From contig NZ_FNMV01000018.1 in assembly GCF_900106645.1 (NCBI RefSeq), positions 17,065 through 81,064 on the forward strand: a stretch of 64,000 bases of DNA, written 5' to 3'. Positions 45,340-54,969 of this stretch are shown one piece after another; within the stretch, counting starts at the first letter, position 1; each line of letters begins with the position of its first letter. Source of the stretch: Flavobacterium degerlachei. Its GTDB lineage: Bacteria > Bacteroidota > Bacteroidia > Flavobacteriales > Flavobacteriaceae. The notes beneath the pieces are model-generated. The model was not told the DNA's origin and made no database searches. It saw only the letters and a list, made by a program, of their open reading frames with translations. Position numbers and translations under genes: made by a program.

Positions 45340-46158
45340 TTATTTATATATCATTCCGAATTTTGCCGCAGTGGCTTTAGCTTCAGGAATTAATTTTTTC
45401 AAATCGGCAATTCTAGTTGCATCAGATGGATGTGAACTTAAAAAAGGCGGTGGTGCTTGACCTTGAGAATTCGCTGACATTCTCATCCAAAACGCAATGG
45501 ATTCATCTGGATTATATCCTGCAATTGCCATTAGTGTCAATCCAATTTTATCTGCTTCAGTTTCATGGCCTCTACTGTAAGGAAGCATTACTCCCACTTC
45601 TGAACCTACACCATAGATTTGTTGCCATGTTTGTTGTGCTTGTTCGCTTTTTCCTCCTGTTGCAACAGCTACCCCTACGGCACCAAGGCCCTGAAGTTGA
45701 GATGCACTCATACGTTGTGCACCGTGATTAGCTAAAGCATGAGAAACTTCATGTCCTATAACAGTCGCTAAACCAGCTTCGTCTTTCGTTATTGGTAAAA
45801 TACCAGAGTAAACAACAATTTTTCCTCCAGGCATACACCAAGCATTAACGTCTTTACTTTCAACTAAGTTGTATTCCCAACGATAATCCTTTAAGTATTC
45901 AGGTTGACCAACATAAGCTACGTATTTCTCAGCGGCTAGTTTAATTCTCGCCCCTACTTTGGCTACCATATTTGCATCAGCAGTACCTGAAATTATTTTG
46001 TTCTCCTTTAAGAAAGTACCGTATTCTTGAAATGAAGAAGGAAAAAGTTCGCTATTAGATACGAAATTCAAGGTTTTTTTTCCGGTAATTGGATTCGTCG
46101 CACAAGAAAATAGTAAACCTATTGTGCAAACTCCTAGAAGTATTGAATGTTTTTTCAT
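45340..46158 (-). CDS. M48-family metalloprotease, lipoprotein
   Basis: 272 residues. Lipoprotein signal MKKHSILLGVCTIGLLFSC with Cys19, then NPITGKKTLNFVS, typical of the LoiP/BepA-like group. Zinc site HEVSH at 136-140 with the third ligand Glu199 in HETEAD. It probably works in the periplasm on misfolded envelope proteins. The frame extends to 46221, but a -7 box (TATTTTTG, 46187-46180) lies inside that extension and the ATG at 46158 gives a proper lipoprotein signal, so the shorter form is chosen. Ends before a strong terminator. Confidence 0.9.
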   Translation of the reverse strand: MKKHSILLGVCTIGLLFSCATNPITGKKTLNFVSNSELFPSSFQEYGTFLKENKIISGTADANMVAKVGARIKLAAEKYVAYVGQPEYLKDYRWEYNLVESKDVNAWCMPGGKIVVYSGILPITKDEAGLATVIGHEVSHALANHGAQRMSASQLQGLGAVGVAVATGGKSEQAQQTWQQIYGVGSEVGVMLPYSRGHETEADKIGLTLMAIAGYNPDESIAFWMRMSANSQGQAPPPFLSSHPSDATRIADLKKLIPEAKATAAKFGMIYK

Positions 46159-46179
46159 GGTTATAATTTTAAATATTAA

Positions 46180-46187
46180 CAAAAATA
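46180..46187 (-). promoter_or_regulatory. -7 box of the M48 lipoprotein gene
   Basis: Minus-strand TATTTTTG; RNA would start near 46175, about 17 nt before the ATG at 46158. This decides the start codon of that gene. No TTG at the ideal distance. Confidence 0.5.
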
Positions 46188-46247
46188 CGAATATTACGAA
46201 CTTAAAGTTTATAAAATTCATGCGAAAAGTATCATTTTTTTGTGTTA

Positions 46248-48647
46248 TTACTTTCCTGTAATATGCAGAACATTAAATTCTTTGTCCACAATCAGATAAT
46301 TATCCCTTTCAATAGCTTCAATATCAACGGCAACTTCTTCATTGTCTATTTCGATACTTTTAATTTTAAACGGCAGTCCAATCAGATTAATTTTATACAT
46401 CGAATATGGAGTGTCATATTTACCTTCTTTGTGCAATTGAATATTTAACTCCAATTCTTTTCCAGTTACTTGAAATGTCAAGAAACTGTATCTCCCCTTT
46501 TTATAATCATAGCCGTCTTGAGCATCTTCATAGACTACTGACTTTTCTTTACCTTCTTTATAATATAAATCTAATGTCAATTCATCAAACTCCAATTCAC
46601 CTACATATTGCTGAACAGGGTATTTTGGAATAACAGCTCCTGCTTTTACAAAAACTGGTATTTCATCATATTTCGTATCTACCCACATTTCTTTTCCACC
46701 ATTCACTAAACTATTTGTCCAATAATTATACCACTGACCACGTGGCACATACATCCTTCTACCTATAGCATTAGGTTCTAAAATAGGACAAACTAATATT
46801 TGATTTCCAAATACAAACTCATCATTTCTATAGTGTGTTTGAGTGTCAGCTTGGTCAAAATACACCAAAGGCTTAAGCATAGGAATTCCTTCCTCAATAT
46901 ATTGCCAAAACATAGTATACAAGTAAGGTAATAACTGATAACGTAGATTGACGAATTTTCTCGTGATATCAACCACTTCTTCATCAAATGCCCAAGGTTC
47001 TTGGTCCCCATGATCTCCTGAGGAATGCGTTCTGCAAAAAGGGTGAAAAACACCTAACTGAATCCAACGAGTAAAAAGTTCTCCAGATGGCTGTTCGGCA
47101 AATCCACCGATATCAGATCCTGTGAATCCCATGCCCGAAATTGACATTCTTTGCACTTGAATATTTGCAATCCATAAATGCTCCCAAGTCGCAACGTTAT
47201 CCCCTGTCCATGACGACGTATATCGCTGTGCCCCTGCATAAGCAGATCTCGTTATAATGAACGGTCTTTTCGGATATGCAAAACGTTTCACCCCATGATA
47301 GGTGGCTCTAGCCATTTGCGTTCCGTAAATATTATGTGCTTTTCTATGACTACAAGGATTCCCGTCATAATCATGTCGGACATCCATGGGGAAAGTTTTG
47401 TTAGGAACTTCCATCACCGCGGGCTCATTCATGTCATTCCACACTCCTTTTACTCCAATATCAGAAATTAACTCTTTAAACAATCCTGCCCACCATTCTC
47501 TAACTTCGGGATTTGTATAATCCGGAAAATTGCATTCTCCAGGCCATACTTTTCCTTTCATATAGGGACCATCGGCTCTTTTGCAGAAATAATCTTTTTC
47601 TAAAGCCTCTTTATAAACTGAATATTCTTTGTCTATTTTTATACCCGGATCAATGATCACAACCGTTTTAAAGCCATCCTCTGCTAATTCAGCCACCATT
47701 CGTTTTGGATCTGGGAAATATTCTTTATTCCACGTAAAACATCTAAAGCCGTCCATGTAATCAATATCTAAATAAATCGCATCACAAGGAATCTTTAATT
47801 CTCTGAATTTTGCAGTTACTTCCTTCACATTACTCTCCGGAAAATAACTCCATTTACATTGATGGTAACCCAAAGCCCATAAAGGCGGTAATTCCGGTTT
47901 CCCTGTAAGATCAGTATAACTGGCAACAACATCCTCCATCTGTGGACCATGGATAAAATAATAATTCATCTCTCCTCCTTCTGCCCAAAAACTCGTTACA
48001 TTTCTTCTTTCATGACAAAAGTCAAAAAAAGTTCTAAATGTATTATCGAAGAAAATTCCGTAGGCCTGTTTGTGCTGTAATCCGATATAGAACGGAACTA
48101 CTTTATATAATGGCTCTTGGTCCTTTTGAAAAGCATATTGATCTGTTGCGAAATTCTCTAATCTTTTCCCTTTCAAGTTCATTTGGGTCGCTTTGTCCCC
48201 TAATCCATAGAAACATTCACCATCCTTTGAAGCCTTACTCATCTTAACGATATTACCGCCAAACTCATAACTCTCCTCCCAATGAAAACCCAATTCATCT
48301 TCAAGCAACACATTGTCATTCAAATCAAAAATAGATATTCTCATATCAATCTTCTGAATGATACATTTTACTTTACTGGTTTGTATCTTATAAAACTCAA
48401 GTTCCTCTGTTATTTCAAGAAAATTATATCCATGGGAATGACTTTTGTCTATCGCATATGAAAAGTCGTTGCTAAAATATCCTTTTGTAGTGTAGCGAAA
48501 ACGAATTAAACTATCGCGTACTATGGTTACTTTTAATATTACGCTATTGTCGGAGTGAAAAAACACTGAATCTACATCATGTTCAAAAGAAACTATTTTT
48601 GATGGATATAAATCCCCTTTAAATTCTAATTCTGTATTTGTAATCAT
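46248..48647 (-). CDS. Alpha-glucosidase, glycoside hydrolase family 31
   Basis: 799 residues. N-terminal galactose-mutarotase-like domain (about 1-230), catalytic barrel with the nucleophile Asp405 in GVWNDMNEPAVME and the acid/base region TSSWTGDNVATWEHLW, then two C-terminal beta domains. It releases glucose from alpha-linked oligosaccharides. No signal peptide is seen, so it should act in the cytoplasm on glycogen- or maltodextrin-derived chains. That fits its position behind glgB; a terminator (48765-48795) and its own -7 box (48693-48686) separate it from the glg transcript. Confidence 0.94.
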   Translation of the reverse strand: MITNTELEFKGDLYPSKIVSFEHDVDSVFFHSDNSVILKVTIVRDSLIRFRYTTKGYFSNDFSYAIDKSHSHGYNFLEITEELEFYKIQTSKVKCIIQKIDMRISIFDLNDNVLLEDELGFHWEESYEFGGNIVKMSKASKDGECFYGLGDKATQMNLKGKRLENFATDQYAFQKDQEPLYKVVPFYIGLQHKQAYGIFFDNTFRTFFDFCHERRNVTSFWAEGGEMNYYFIHGPQMEDVVASYTDLTGKPELPPLWALGYHQCKWSYFPESNVKEVTAKFRELKIPCDAIYLDIDYMDGFRCFTWNKEYFPDPKRMVAELAEDGFKTVVIIDPGIKIDKEYSVYKEALEKDYFCKRADGPYMKGKVWPGECNFPDYTNPEVREWWAGLFKELISDIGVKGVWNDMNEPAVMEVPNKTFPMDVRHDYDGNPCSHRKAHNIYGTQMARATYHGVKRFAYPKRPFIITRSAYAGAQRYTSSWTGDNVATWEHLWIANIQVQRMSISGMGFTGSDIGGFAEQPSGELFTRWIQLGVFHPFCRTHSSGDHGDQEPWAFDEEVVDITRKFVNLRYQLLPYLYTMFWQYIEEGIPMLKPLVYFDQADTQTHYRNDEFVFGNQILVCPILEPNAIGRRMYVPRGQWYNYWTNSLVNGGKEMWVDTKYDEIPVFVKAGAVIPKYPVQQYVGELEFDELTLDLYYKEGKEKSVVYEDAQDGYDYKKGRYSFLTFQVTGKELELNIQLHKEGKYDTPYSMYKINLIGLPFKIKSIEIDNEEVAVDIEAIERDNYLIVDKEFNVLHITGK

Positions 48648-48685
48648 TATGGTAGGTTATTAAAAATAAGGCTGATATGAAACGG

Positions 48686-48693
48686 CAAAAATA
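48686..48693 (-). promoter_or_regulatory. -7 box of the GH31 gene
   Basis: Minus-strand TATTTTTG, full match; start about 35 nt before the ATG. The TTG upstream is only 13 nt away. Confidence 0.4.
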
Positions 48694-48760
48694 CAAAAAA
48701 GCAGTTCAATTTTCTACCTAATCCTTTTATTTAAATATGCCTTATAATTCTGCTGTAAAA

Positions 48761-48798
48761 AAGAAACAGTATTAATCCATGGGATCAATACTGTTTTT
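48761..48798 (-). terminator. Terminator after glgB
   Basis: AACAGTATT (48765-48773) pairs with AATACTGTT (48787-48795), with an inner ATCC/GGAT pairing. T-rich on both strands. Confidence 0.75.
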
Positions 48799-48835
48799 AA
48801 TAATATTAGTCAAAGGAATTCTACTCCCCTATTTT

Positions 48836-50743
48836 TTATGAGATTTTAAAAACAGTCACACTCAAAGGAGGTAATTGCAATTCAATTGAATAATCCCTAC
48901 CATCATATGGCGAAGCATCAATCACTAATTTACCAGAATTACCAATACCGCTTCCTCCATATATTGTGGCATCACTATTGAAAATTTCATTAAGCTTTCC
49001 TTTTCTTGGAAGTCCAATTCTATAGTTCTCACGAACTACTTGAGTAAAATTACAAACCACTACAACATCATCTTTTGGTTTTTCCCCTTTTCGAATAAAT
49101 GACATAACTGCATTTTGATGATCTGAATAGTTGATCCATTCAAAGCCTTCAGGACTGAATTGCTTTTCATGTAAAGCAGGTTGCTTTTTGTATAATCCAT
49201 TCAAATCTGTAATTAATTTCTTAACCCCTTCATGAAACGGATATTGCAATAAATGCCAGTCTAAACTTCCCTCGAAATTCCATTCGGTACTTTGACCAAA
49301 TTCACATCCCATAAACAATAATTTTGTTCCAGGATGGGTAAACATATAACTGTAAAGTAACCTCAAATTTGCAAATTTCTGCCATTCATCGCCTGGCATT
49401 CTTCCTGCAATCGATTTTTTCCCATATACAACTTCGTCATGTGACAATGGTAACATGAAATTTTCAGAGAAAGTATACGTCATAGAAAAGGTCAAATCAT
49501 TTTGATGGTATTTTCTATAAACCGTATCCTTTTGAAAATATTCTAAAGTATCATGCATCCATCCCATCATCCATTTCATTCCAAATCCTAGGCCTCCAAC
49601 AGATGTTGGTCTTGAAACCATTGGAAAAGAAGTACTTTCTTCAGCAATCGTCTGCACTCCTTCAAAATTGGAATAAACGGCTTCATTAAATTCTTTTAAA
49701 AAACTGATAGTGTCAAGGTTTTCATTACCGCCATAAATATTAGGTTCCCATTCTCCGTCTTCACGTGAATAATCTAAGTACAGCATTGATGCTACAGCGT
49801 CAACACGAAGTGCATCTGCATGATAGTTTTGCAACCAAAAAAGTGCATTACTAATCAAAAAGGAACGCACTTCATTACGTCCATAATTAAAAACTAGACT
49901 TTTCCAATCTGGATGATAGCCTTTTTTACGGTCTGGATGTTCAAATAGATTTGAACCGTCAAAAAATCCTAGTCCATGTGCATCATCAGGAAAGTGAGAT
50001 GGCACCCAGTCCAGAATTACCCCGATACCTGCTTGGTGCAATTTATCAACCAAAACCATGAAATCCTGCGGTTCCCCAAAACGGGAAGTGGGCGCAAAAT
50101 ATCCTACTAATTGATATCCCCAAGAAGGATCATAAGGATATTCCATTATGGGCATAAATTCAACATGAGTGAATCCTGTTTCCTTTACATAACTTACTAA
50201 TTCTTCAGCAAACTCAAGGTAAGTCAAAAAACGATTGCCTTCAGCATGACGTTTCCAAGATCCCAAATGAACTTCGTAAACAGAATAGGGTTTATCTAAA
50301 CCATTATGGTCCTGACGCGATTTCATCCATTTCGTATCCTTCCATTTATAATCAAGATCCCAAATTACAGAGGCCGTATGAGGTGGCTGTTCACAGTAAA
50401 AAGCGAATGGATCTGCTTTTTCAGTAACAATTCCGTCATTATTAGAATGTATTCTATATTTATAGGTTGCTCCTTTTTCTACATTTGGAATAAAACCTTC
50501 CCAGATACCTGAGGAATCCCAGCGTACTTCAAGTTGGTGTTCGCCCTCTGTCCAAAAATTAAAGTCACCCACAACAGAAACAGAACGTGCACTTGGAGCC
50601 CAAACCGCAAAATAAACACCCTTAACACCATCTAATTCAATCAAATGTGCACCAAGTTTTTCATATAATCTGTAATGCTTTCCTGCTTTGAACAAGTCGA
50701 TATCGAAATCACTAAAAAGGGAATGTGAAATAACTGTACTCAT
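48836..50743 (-). CDS. glgB: 1,4-alpha-glucan branching enzyme
   Basis: 635 residues. Moves a segment of an alpha-1,4 chain to an alpha-1,6 position in glycogen. One N-terminal carbohydrate-binding/Ig-like domain (about 1-130; the extra N1 domain of E. coli GlgB is absent), then a GH13 barrel with Asp315 in ALRVDAVASML as nucleophile, IAEEST with the acid/base Glu, and LSHDEVVYGK with the third acid. C-terminal beta domain. It is the third gene of glgA-glgC-glgB, 65 nt after glgC, and is followed by a terminator. Confidence 0.95.
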   Translation of the reverse strand: MSTVISHSLFSDFDIDLFKAGKHYRLYEKLGAHLIELDGVKGVYFAVWAPSARSVSVVGDFNFWTEGEHQLEVRWDSSGIWEGFIPNVEKGATYKYRIHSNNDGIVTEKADPFAFYCEQPPHTASVIWDLDYKWKDTKWMKSRQDHNGLDKPYSVYEVHLGSWKRHAEGNRFLTYLEFAEELVSYVKETGFTHVEFMPIMEYPYDPSWGYQLVGYFAPTSRFGEPQDFMVLVDKLHQAGIGVILDWVPSHFPDDAHGLGFFDGSNLFEHPDRKKGYHPDWKSLVFNYGRNEVRSFLISNALFWLQNYHADALRVDAVASMLYLDYSREDGEWEPNIYGGNENLDTISFLKEFNEAVYSNFEGVQTIAEESTSFPMVSRPTSVGGLGFGMKWMMGWMHDTLEYFQKDTVYRKYHQNDLTFSMTYTFSENFMLPLSHDEVVYGKKSIAGRMPGDEWQKFANLRLLYSYMFTHPGTKLLFMGCEFGQSTEWNFEGSLDWHLLQYPFHEGVKKLITDLNGLYKKQPALHEKQFSPEGFEWINYSDHQNAVMSFIRKGEKPKDDVVVVCNFTQVVRENYRIGLPRKGKLNEIFNSDATIYGGSGIGNSGKLVIDASPYDGRDYSIELQLPPLSVTVFKIS

Positions 50744-50808
50744 ATATTATTTGTATAATTCTAAAGTTTTAAAATAGAATATTAATTTAAAAAATAATTC
50801 TAATAACT

Positions 50809-52089
50809 TTAATTAATCTTATAGTTATCTGGTAGTATAGCACCCTTTTTAATAACAACAATTCCTTCTTTAATGGCATACAGTTCATTTGAAAAGTCAG
50901 CCAAATGTTTTCCCCCATTGATATAAACGTCATTTCCAATTCTACAATTTTTATCGACAATTGCATTGCTAATAAAGCAATTCTCACCAATACCAATTAA
51001 TATTTTGCTTTTTTCAACGTCAGCATTCATATCATCTAAATTCTGATAGAAATCATTTCCCATTATATAACAATTCTGAATAATAGTTCCGTCTCCAATT
51101 CTAGAACGAATACCTATTACTGAGTGATTAATCTCTTTGGCATTTAAAATACAACCTTCAGAAATTAAAGACCTATCTACAAGTGTTTTTTGAAATTTTG
51201 ACGGAGGCAATAATCTTGGTCTAGTATAAATTTTATTGTCATTGTCAAACAAATTGAATTTTGGTATATCATCAGTCAAACCTATATTAGCTTCAAAAAA
51301 GGAATCGATATTACCAATATCTGTCCAATAACCTTCATATTGATAACTTAGGATCTTTTTATTACCTACGGCTTGCGGAATAATTTCTTTTCCAAAATCT
51401 TTCGTTTCCTTATTTGACATGATATCCACCAACAAATTTTTATTGAAAATGTAGATTCCCATTGATGCCAAATAATGCTTCTCCTCAGACTTCATTTGCT
51501 CACTCACATCTGATTTCCAATCGGATAAAAGCTCTTTAGCAGGTTTTTCGATGAAAGATTCAATACAGCTTTCACTGTTTGTTTTTAGGATTCCAAATTC
51601 TGGAGCATCTTTAGCATTAACTGGCAATGTGGCAATCGTAATATCTGCCTGGTTTTTAATATGCTCTTCGATCATATCATTGAAATCCATTTGGTATAAC
51701 TGATCCCCAGAAAGTATTAATGCGTAATCAAAATCATGATTTAAAAAATGAGGCATACATTGTCTAACGGCATCAGCAGTCCCTTGAAACCAAGTTGGAT
51801 TATCAGGAGTTTGCTCAGCGGCAAGAATATCAACAAAAGCGTGGCTAAATACACTAAAATTATAGGTGTTCTTAATATGAGCATTTAATGAAGCCGAATT
51901 GAATTGTGTCAATACAAACATTCTATAAATATCTGAATTCATACAATTAGAAATTGGAATATCCACTAATCTATACTTCCCTCCTATTGGAACAGCAGGT
52001 TTAGACCTAGATTCAGTCAACGGGTATAATCTGGATCCTTGACCTCCTCCTAAAATAATCGCAATTACATTTTTCTTTTTAGCTTTCAT
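50809..52089 (-). CDS. glgC: Glucose-1-phosphate adenylyltransferase
   Basis: 426 residues. Makes ADP-glucose from glucose-1-phosphate and ATP, the committed step to glycogen. N-terminal nucleotidyltransferase with IILGGGQGSRLYPLTESRSK and GTADAVRQ; the C-terminal left-handed beta helix (about from 310) shows hexapeptide turns such as SVIGIRSRIGDGTIIQNC. Overlaps glgA by 4 nt, so the two are coupled. Allosteric control by glycolytic intermediates is usual in the family; whether it applies here cannot be read from the sequence. Confidence 0.95.
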   Translation of the reverse strand: MKAKKKNVIAIILGGGQGSRLYPLTESRSKPAVPIGGKYRLVDIPISNCMNSDIYRMFVLTQFNSASLNAHIKNTYNFSVFSHAFVDILAAEQTPDNPTWFQGTADAVRQCMPHFLNHDFDYALILSGDQLYQMDFNDMIEEHIKNQADITIATLPVNAKDAPEFGILKTNSESCIESFIEKPAKELLSDWKSDVSEQMKSEEKHYLASMGIYIFNKNLLVDIMSNKETKDFGKEIIPQAVGNKKILSYQYEGYWTDIGNIDSFFEANIGLTDDIPKFNLFDNDNKIYTRPRLLPPSKFQKTLVDRSLISEGCILNAKEINHSVIGIRSRIGDGTIIQNCYIMGNDFYQNLDDMNADVEKSKILIGIGENCFISNAIVDKNCRIGNDVYINGGKHLADFSNELYAIKEGIVVIKKGAILPDNYKIN

Positions 52090-53507
52090 ACTTTTTTAAT
52101 TATTAAATTATAGACCTCTATATATTCTTGACAAACTCTTTCCCACGAATGGTCTGTGAGCATTCCTTTTTTTCTAATTTTATTTAATTTTTCTTTATCC
52201 TTATATAGGTTAATACCTCTTTGTATCGAATAACAAATATCTCCAACCGAAGCTTGATCATGACAAATACCATTTCCGTCATCTCCAAAATCAATTACGG
52301 TATCTTTCAAGCCTCCTGTTCTCCTCACAATTGGAATTGTTCCATATCGCAATGAATACATTTGGTTCAACCCGCATGGTTCTACTCTTGACGGCATTAA
52401 TAAATAATCTGCTCCTGCGTAAATCAGATGTGCTAATTCCTCATTATACCCTATGAAAGTATTATAATTCCCTTTATAATCAGGCAATAAACTATTTAAT
52501 TGATTTTCAATTTCTGGATTTCCAGAACCTAAAATCAAGATATTAATTTGCTCGTAGTTCTCAGACATTGCCAAAGCAGTAGCATGCGGCAATAAATCAC
52601 CTCCTTTTTCTTCTAGCAATCTTCCTATAAAACTGAATAATGGTTTGCTCGGATCCAAATTAAAAAGGGTACAAAGTATTTCTTTGTTTTGCTGTTTACC
52701 TACTTCAAAATTAGTTACAGAATAATTTTTCTCTAGCATTTTGTCCTTTTCAGGATCCCAAACTTCAGTATCAATTCCGTTTAATATCCCTCTCGATTTA
52801 TAACGAACAAGGTTGAACAATGTTTCTAATCCATTAGCTGAAAAATTGATTTCGTTCAAATAATTTGGAGAAACAGTTGTCACTGCCCAAGCACATTTTA
52901 TTCCAACCGCCAATGAATTGATACAATTATCCCATTCTAGAACGTTAACATGAGCTAAGTTAAACACTGGTAAATAATGTAATTTATCAAACCCAAATTG
53001 TCCCTGGTATAAACCATTATGTATCGTAATCATTGATGGTGTATTCTGTAATTTTTGGTATTTATTACAGTACAACATCATAAAAGGAATCAAGCCTGTA
53101 TGATGGTCATGGCAATTTATTACATCTGGCATTCCATCTCTTCCAATTATCCAGTCTAAAGAGGCAATTTGGAAAGATAAAAACCGCTCAATGTCATCCT
53201 CATATCCATACACGTTTTTTCTGTCAAAAAGCTCCGGAATTTCTATCAGATACAGTTCAAACCCTAATTTATTAGTAGTCTCTTTCAGAACACTAAAAGA
53301 AAAATTAAATCGCCCTAATTTGACGGTTCCCCAATGAACACACTCAAAATCATTTTCTTTTTTAAATTTTGTATCATAACATGGTATTACAACCCTTGTA
53401 AGATGTCCAGCATTATTTTGGTATTTTGGTAAAGCTCCCACAACATCTGCTAATCCACCAACTTTTGCTACAGGGTAACACTCTGCACTTATATGAAATA
53501 TTTCCAT
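52086..53507 (-). CDS. glgA: Glycogen synthase
   Basis: 473 residues, GT5 family. Adds glucose from ADP-glucose to the growing glycogen chain. The N-terminal motif EIFHISAECYPVAKVGGLADV contains the K-V-G-G-L loop for ADP-glucose, and the C-terminal PSRVEPCGLNQMYSLRYGT contains the conserved E-x7-E region. First gene of glgA-glgC-glgB with start ATG at 53507. No sure promoter was found in the 188 nt between it and the divergent hydrolase gene. Confidence 0.95.
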   Translation of the reverse strand: MEIFHISAECYPVAKVGGLADVVGALPKYQNNAGHLTRVVIPCYDTKFKKENDFECVHWGTVKLGRFNFSFSVLKETTNKLGFELYLIEIPELFDRKNVYGYEDDIERFLSFQIASLDWIIGRDGMPDVINCHDHHTGLIPFMMLYCNKYQKLQNTPSMITIHNGLYQGQFGFDKLHYLPVFNLAHVNVLEWDNCINSLAVGIKCAWAVTTVSPNYLNEINFSANGLETLFNLVRYKSRGILNGIDTEVWDPEKDKMLEKNYSVTNFEVGKQQNKEILCTLFNLDPSKPLFSFIGRLLEEKGGDLLPHATALAMSENYEQINILILGSGNPEIENQLNSLLPDYKGNYNTFIGYNEELAHLIYAGADYLLMPSRVEPCGLNQMYSLRYGTIPIVRRTGGLKDTVIDFGDDGNGICHDQASVGDICYSIQRGINLYKDKEKLNKIRKKGMLTDHSWERVCQEYIEVYNLIIKKV

Positions 53508-53695
53508 TTATTAATTATATTGTTCATCAATTATTTACAATTTTATGAAAGATCTCCAAAATTTATTAAGGGTATTCTTTCCTAAATGTAAATGTCAATT
53601 AAGAGGTTAATATTTTACTAATTATATTACTTTTATGTTTTTCTAAATTTAGTGAAAAATAAATAAAATAAAAGCACTCTTACAAATTTATCGAT

Positions 53696-54562
53696 ATGAC
53701 AAAAAATACTTCTATTCATACACAATCATTGAAAATTCCTAAGTTTATACTGCTTAGCAGTAAGTTTATCTCCTTTATTTCTCCAAAACTGACCATATTA
53801 TATGCCGCAAAATTATTCACAACTCCTATAAAACATAAAATTCCAAAAAGAGAATTGCATATGGACAGTGATAGTGTCCAAAAATTAGTCACTATTCCAA
53901 GCTTAAATAAACAAGTCGTTGTCTATGAATATGGAAGAAGTGAAAAGAAAGTTTTATTGGTACATGGATGGTCTGGTCGCGGAACCCAATTAGTAAAAAT
54001 TGCTGATGAATTACTAAAATCAGGCTATTCTACTGTGAGTTTTGATGCACCAGGACATGGAAAATCACCTGGTAATAATAGTATAATGACGGATTTTATT
54101 GCTGCAATCATCGAAATAGATACACAATACGGACCATTTGATGCAGCCATTGGTCATTCCCTTGGTGGAATGTCAGTATTAAATGCCGTTAAACAAGGAC
54201 TTGAACTAAAATGTGCGGCAATTATTGGAAGCGGAGATATTGTACAAGATATCATTGATGATTTTGTCGCGAAACTTGAATTAAAACCAGAACTTGCTAC
54301 TGCTTTAAGATTGCATTTCGAAAAAAAATACGGAGGAAAAATGAACGACTATTCTGCTTATAAAGCTGCCAAGGATACTGATATTCCAATTCTGGTAGTC
54401 CATGATAAAGACGATCCAGAAGTGTCTGTCAAAGCAGGTATTCACATACACAAACATTTGCAAAATGGAAAATTAATGCTGACTGAACGCTTAGGGCATC
54501 GAAAAGTTTTAGGCAATCACGAAGTCGTTGAAAAAGTCGTTCAATTCATTACTAATAACTAA
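53696..54562 (+). CDS. Alpha/beta hydrolase
   Basis: 288 residues. Nucleophile Ser155 in GHSLGGM, oxyanion region LVHGWSGRG (about 88-96), and likely Asp in VVHDKDDPEVS and His in ERLGHRKVLG. The N-terminal ~60 residues contain one or two hydrophobic stretches (FILLSSKFISFISPKLTILYAAKLF) that could bind the membrane. Esterase or lipase-like activity is probable, but no substrate can be named. It is read divergently from glgA and followed 13 nt later by msrB on the same strand, so it may share a transcript with the next two genes. Confidence 0.85.
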   Translation: MTKNTSIHTQSLKIPKFILLSSKFISFISPKLTILYAAKLFTTPIKHKIPKRELHMDSDSVQKLVTIPSLNKQVVVYEYGRSEKKVLLVHGWSGRGTQLVKIADELLKSGYSTVSFDAPGHGKSPGNNSIMTDFIAAIIEIDTQYGPFDAAIGHSLGGMSVLNAVKQGLELKCAAIIGSGDIVQDIIDDFVAKLELKPELATALRLHFEKKYGGKMNDYSAYKAAKDTDIPILVVHDKDDPEVSVKAGIHIHKHLQNGKLMLTERLGHRKVLGNHEVVEKVVQFITNN

Positions 54563-54575
54563 TAATATATATACC

Positions 54576-54965
54576 ATGAAATACCCTTTAGAAAAAACAG
54601 AAGATCAATGGAAAGAGGAATTAGGTGAAGAACGATATAATATCCTTCGCCAAAAAGGAACTGAGCGCCCTCATACTGGAGCCTACAACCTCCATTATGA
54701 GAAAGGAACCTACTGCTGCGGCGCTTGCAACGAACCTTTATTTGAAAGTAACTCAAAATTTGATGCCCATTGCGGATGGCCTTCATTTGACGATGCCATT
54801 CCTGGAAAAGTAAAAAATGTCCTAGACAAATCACACGGAATGATTCGTACCGAAATTGTATGTGCAAATTGCGGAAGTCACTTAGGACACGTATTTAATG
54901 ATGGACCAACTGCTACAGGACAACGTTTTTGTGTGAATTCACTGTCAGTAGACTTTAAAGAATAA
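54576..54965 (+). CDS. msrB: Peptide-methionine (R)-S-oxide reductase
   Basis: 129 residues. Reduces methionine-R-sulfoxide in proteins. Zinc cysteines lie in YCCGACNEPLF and CANCGSHLGHVF; the catalytic Cys is in GQRFCVNSLSVDF close to the C-terminus. The ATG at 54576 gives MKYPLEKTEDQWK, a normal start; an upstream start at 54528 would overlap the hydrolase gene and add a non-conserved tail. No signal peptide, so cytoplasmic. The next gene starts 4 nt after its stop. Confidence 0.95.
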   Translation: MKYPLEKTEDQWKEELGEERYNILRQKGTERPHTGAYNLHYEKGTYCCGACNEPLFESNSKFDAHCGWPSFDDAIPGKVKNVLDKSHGMIRTEIVCANCGSHLGHVFNDGPTATGQRFCVNSLSVDFKE

Positions 54966-54969
54966 TGAT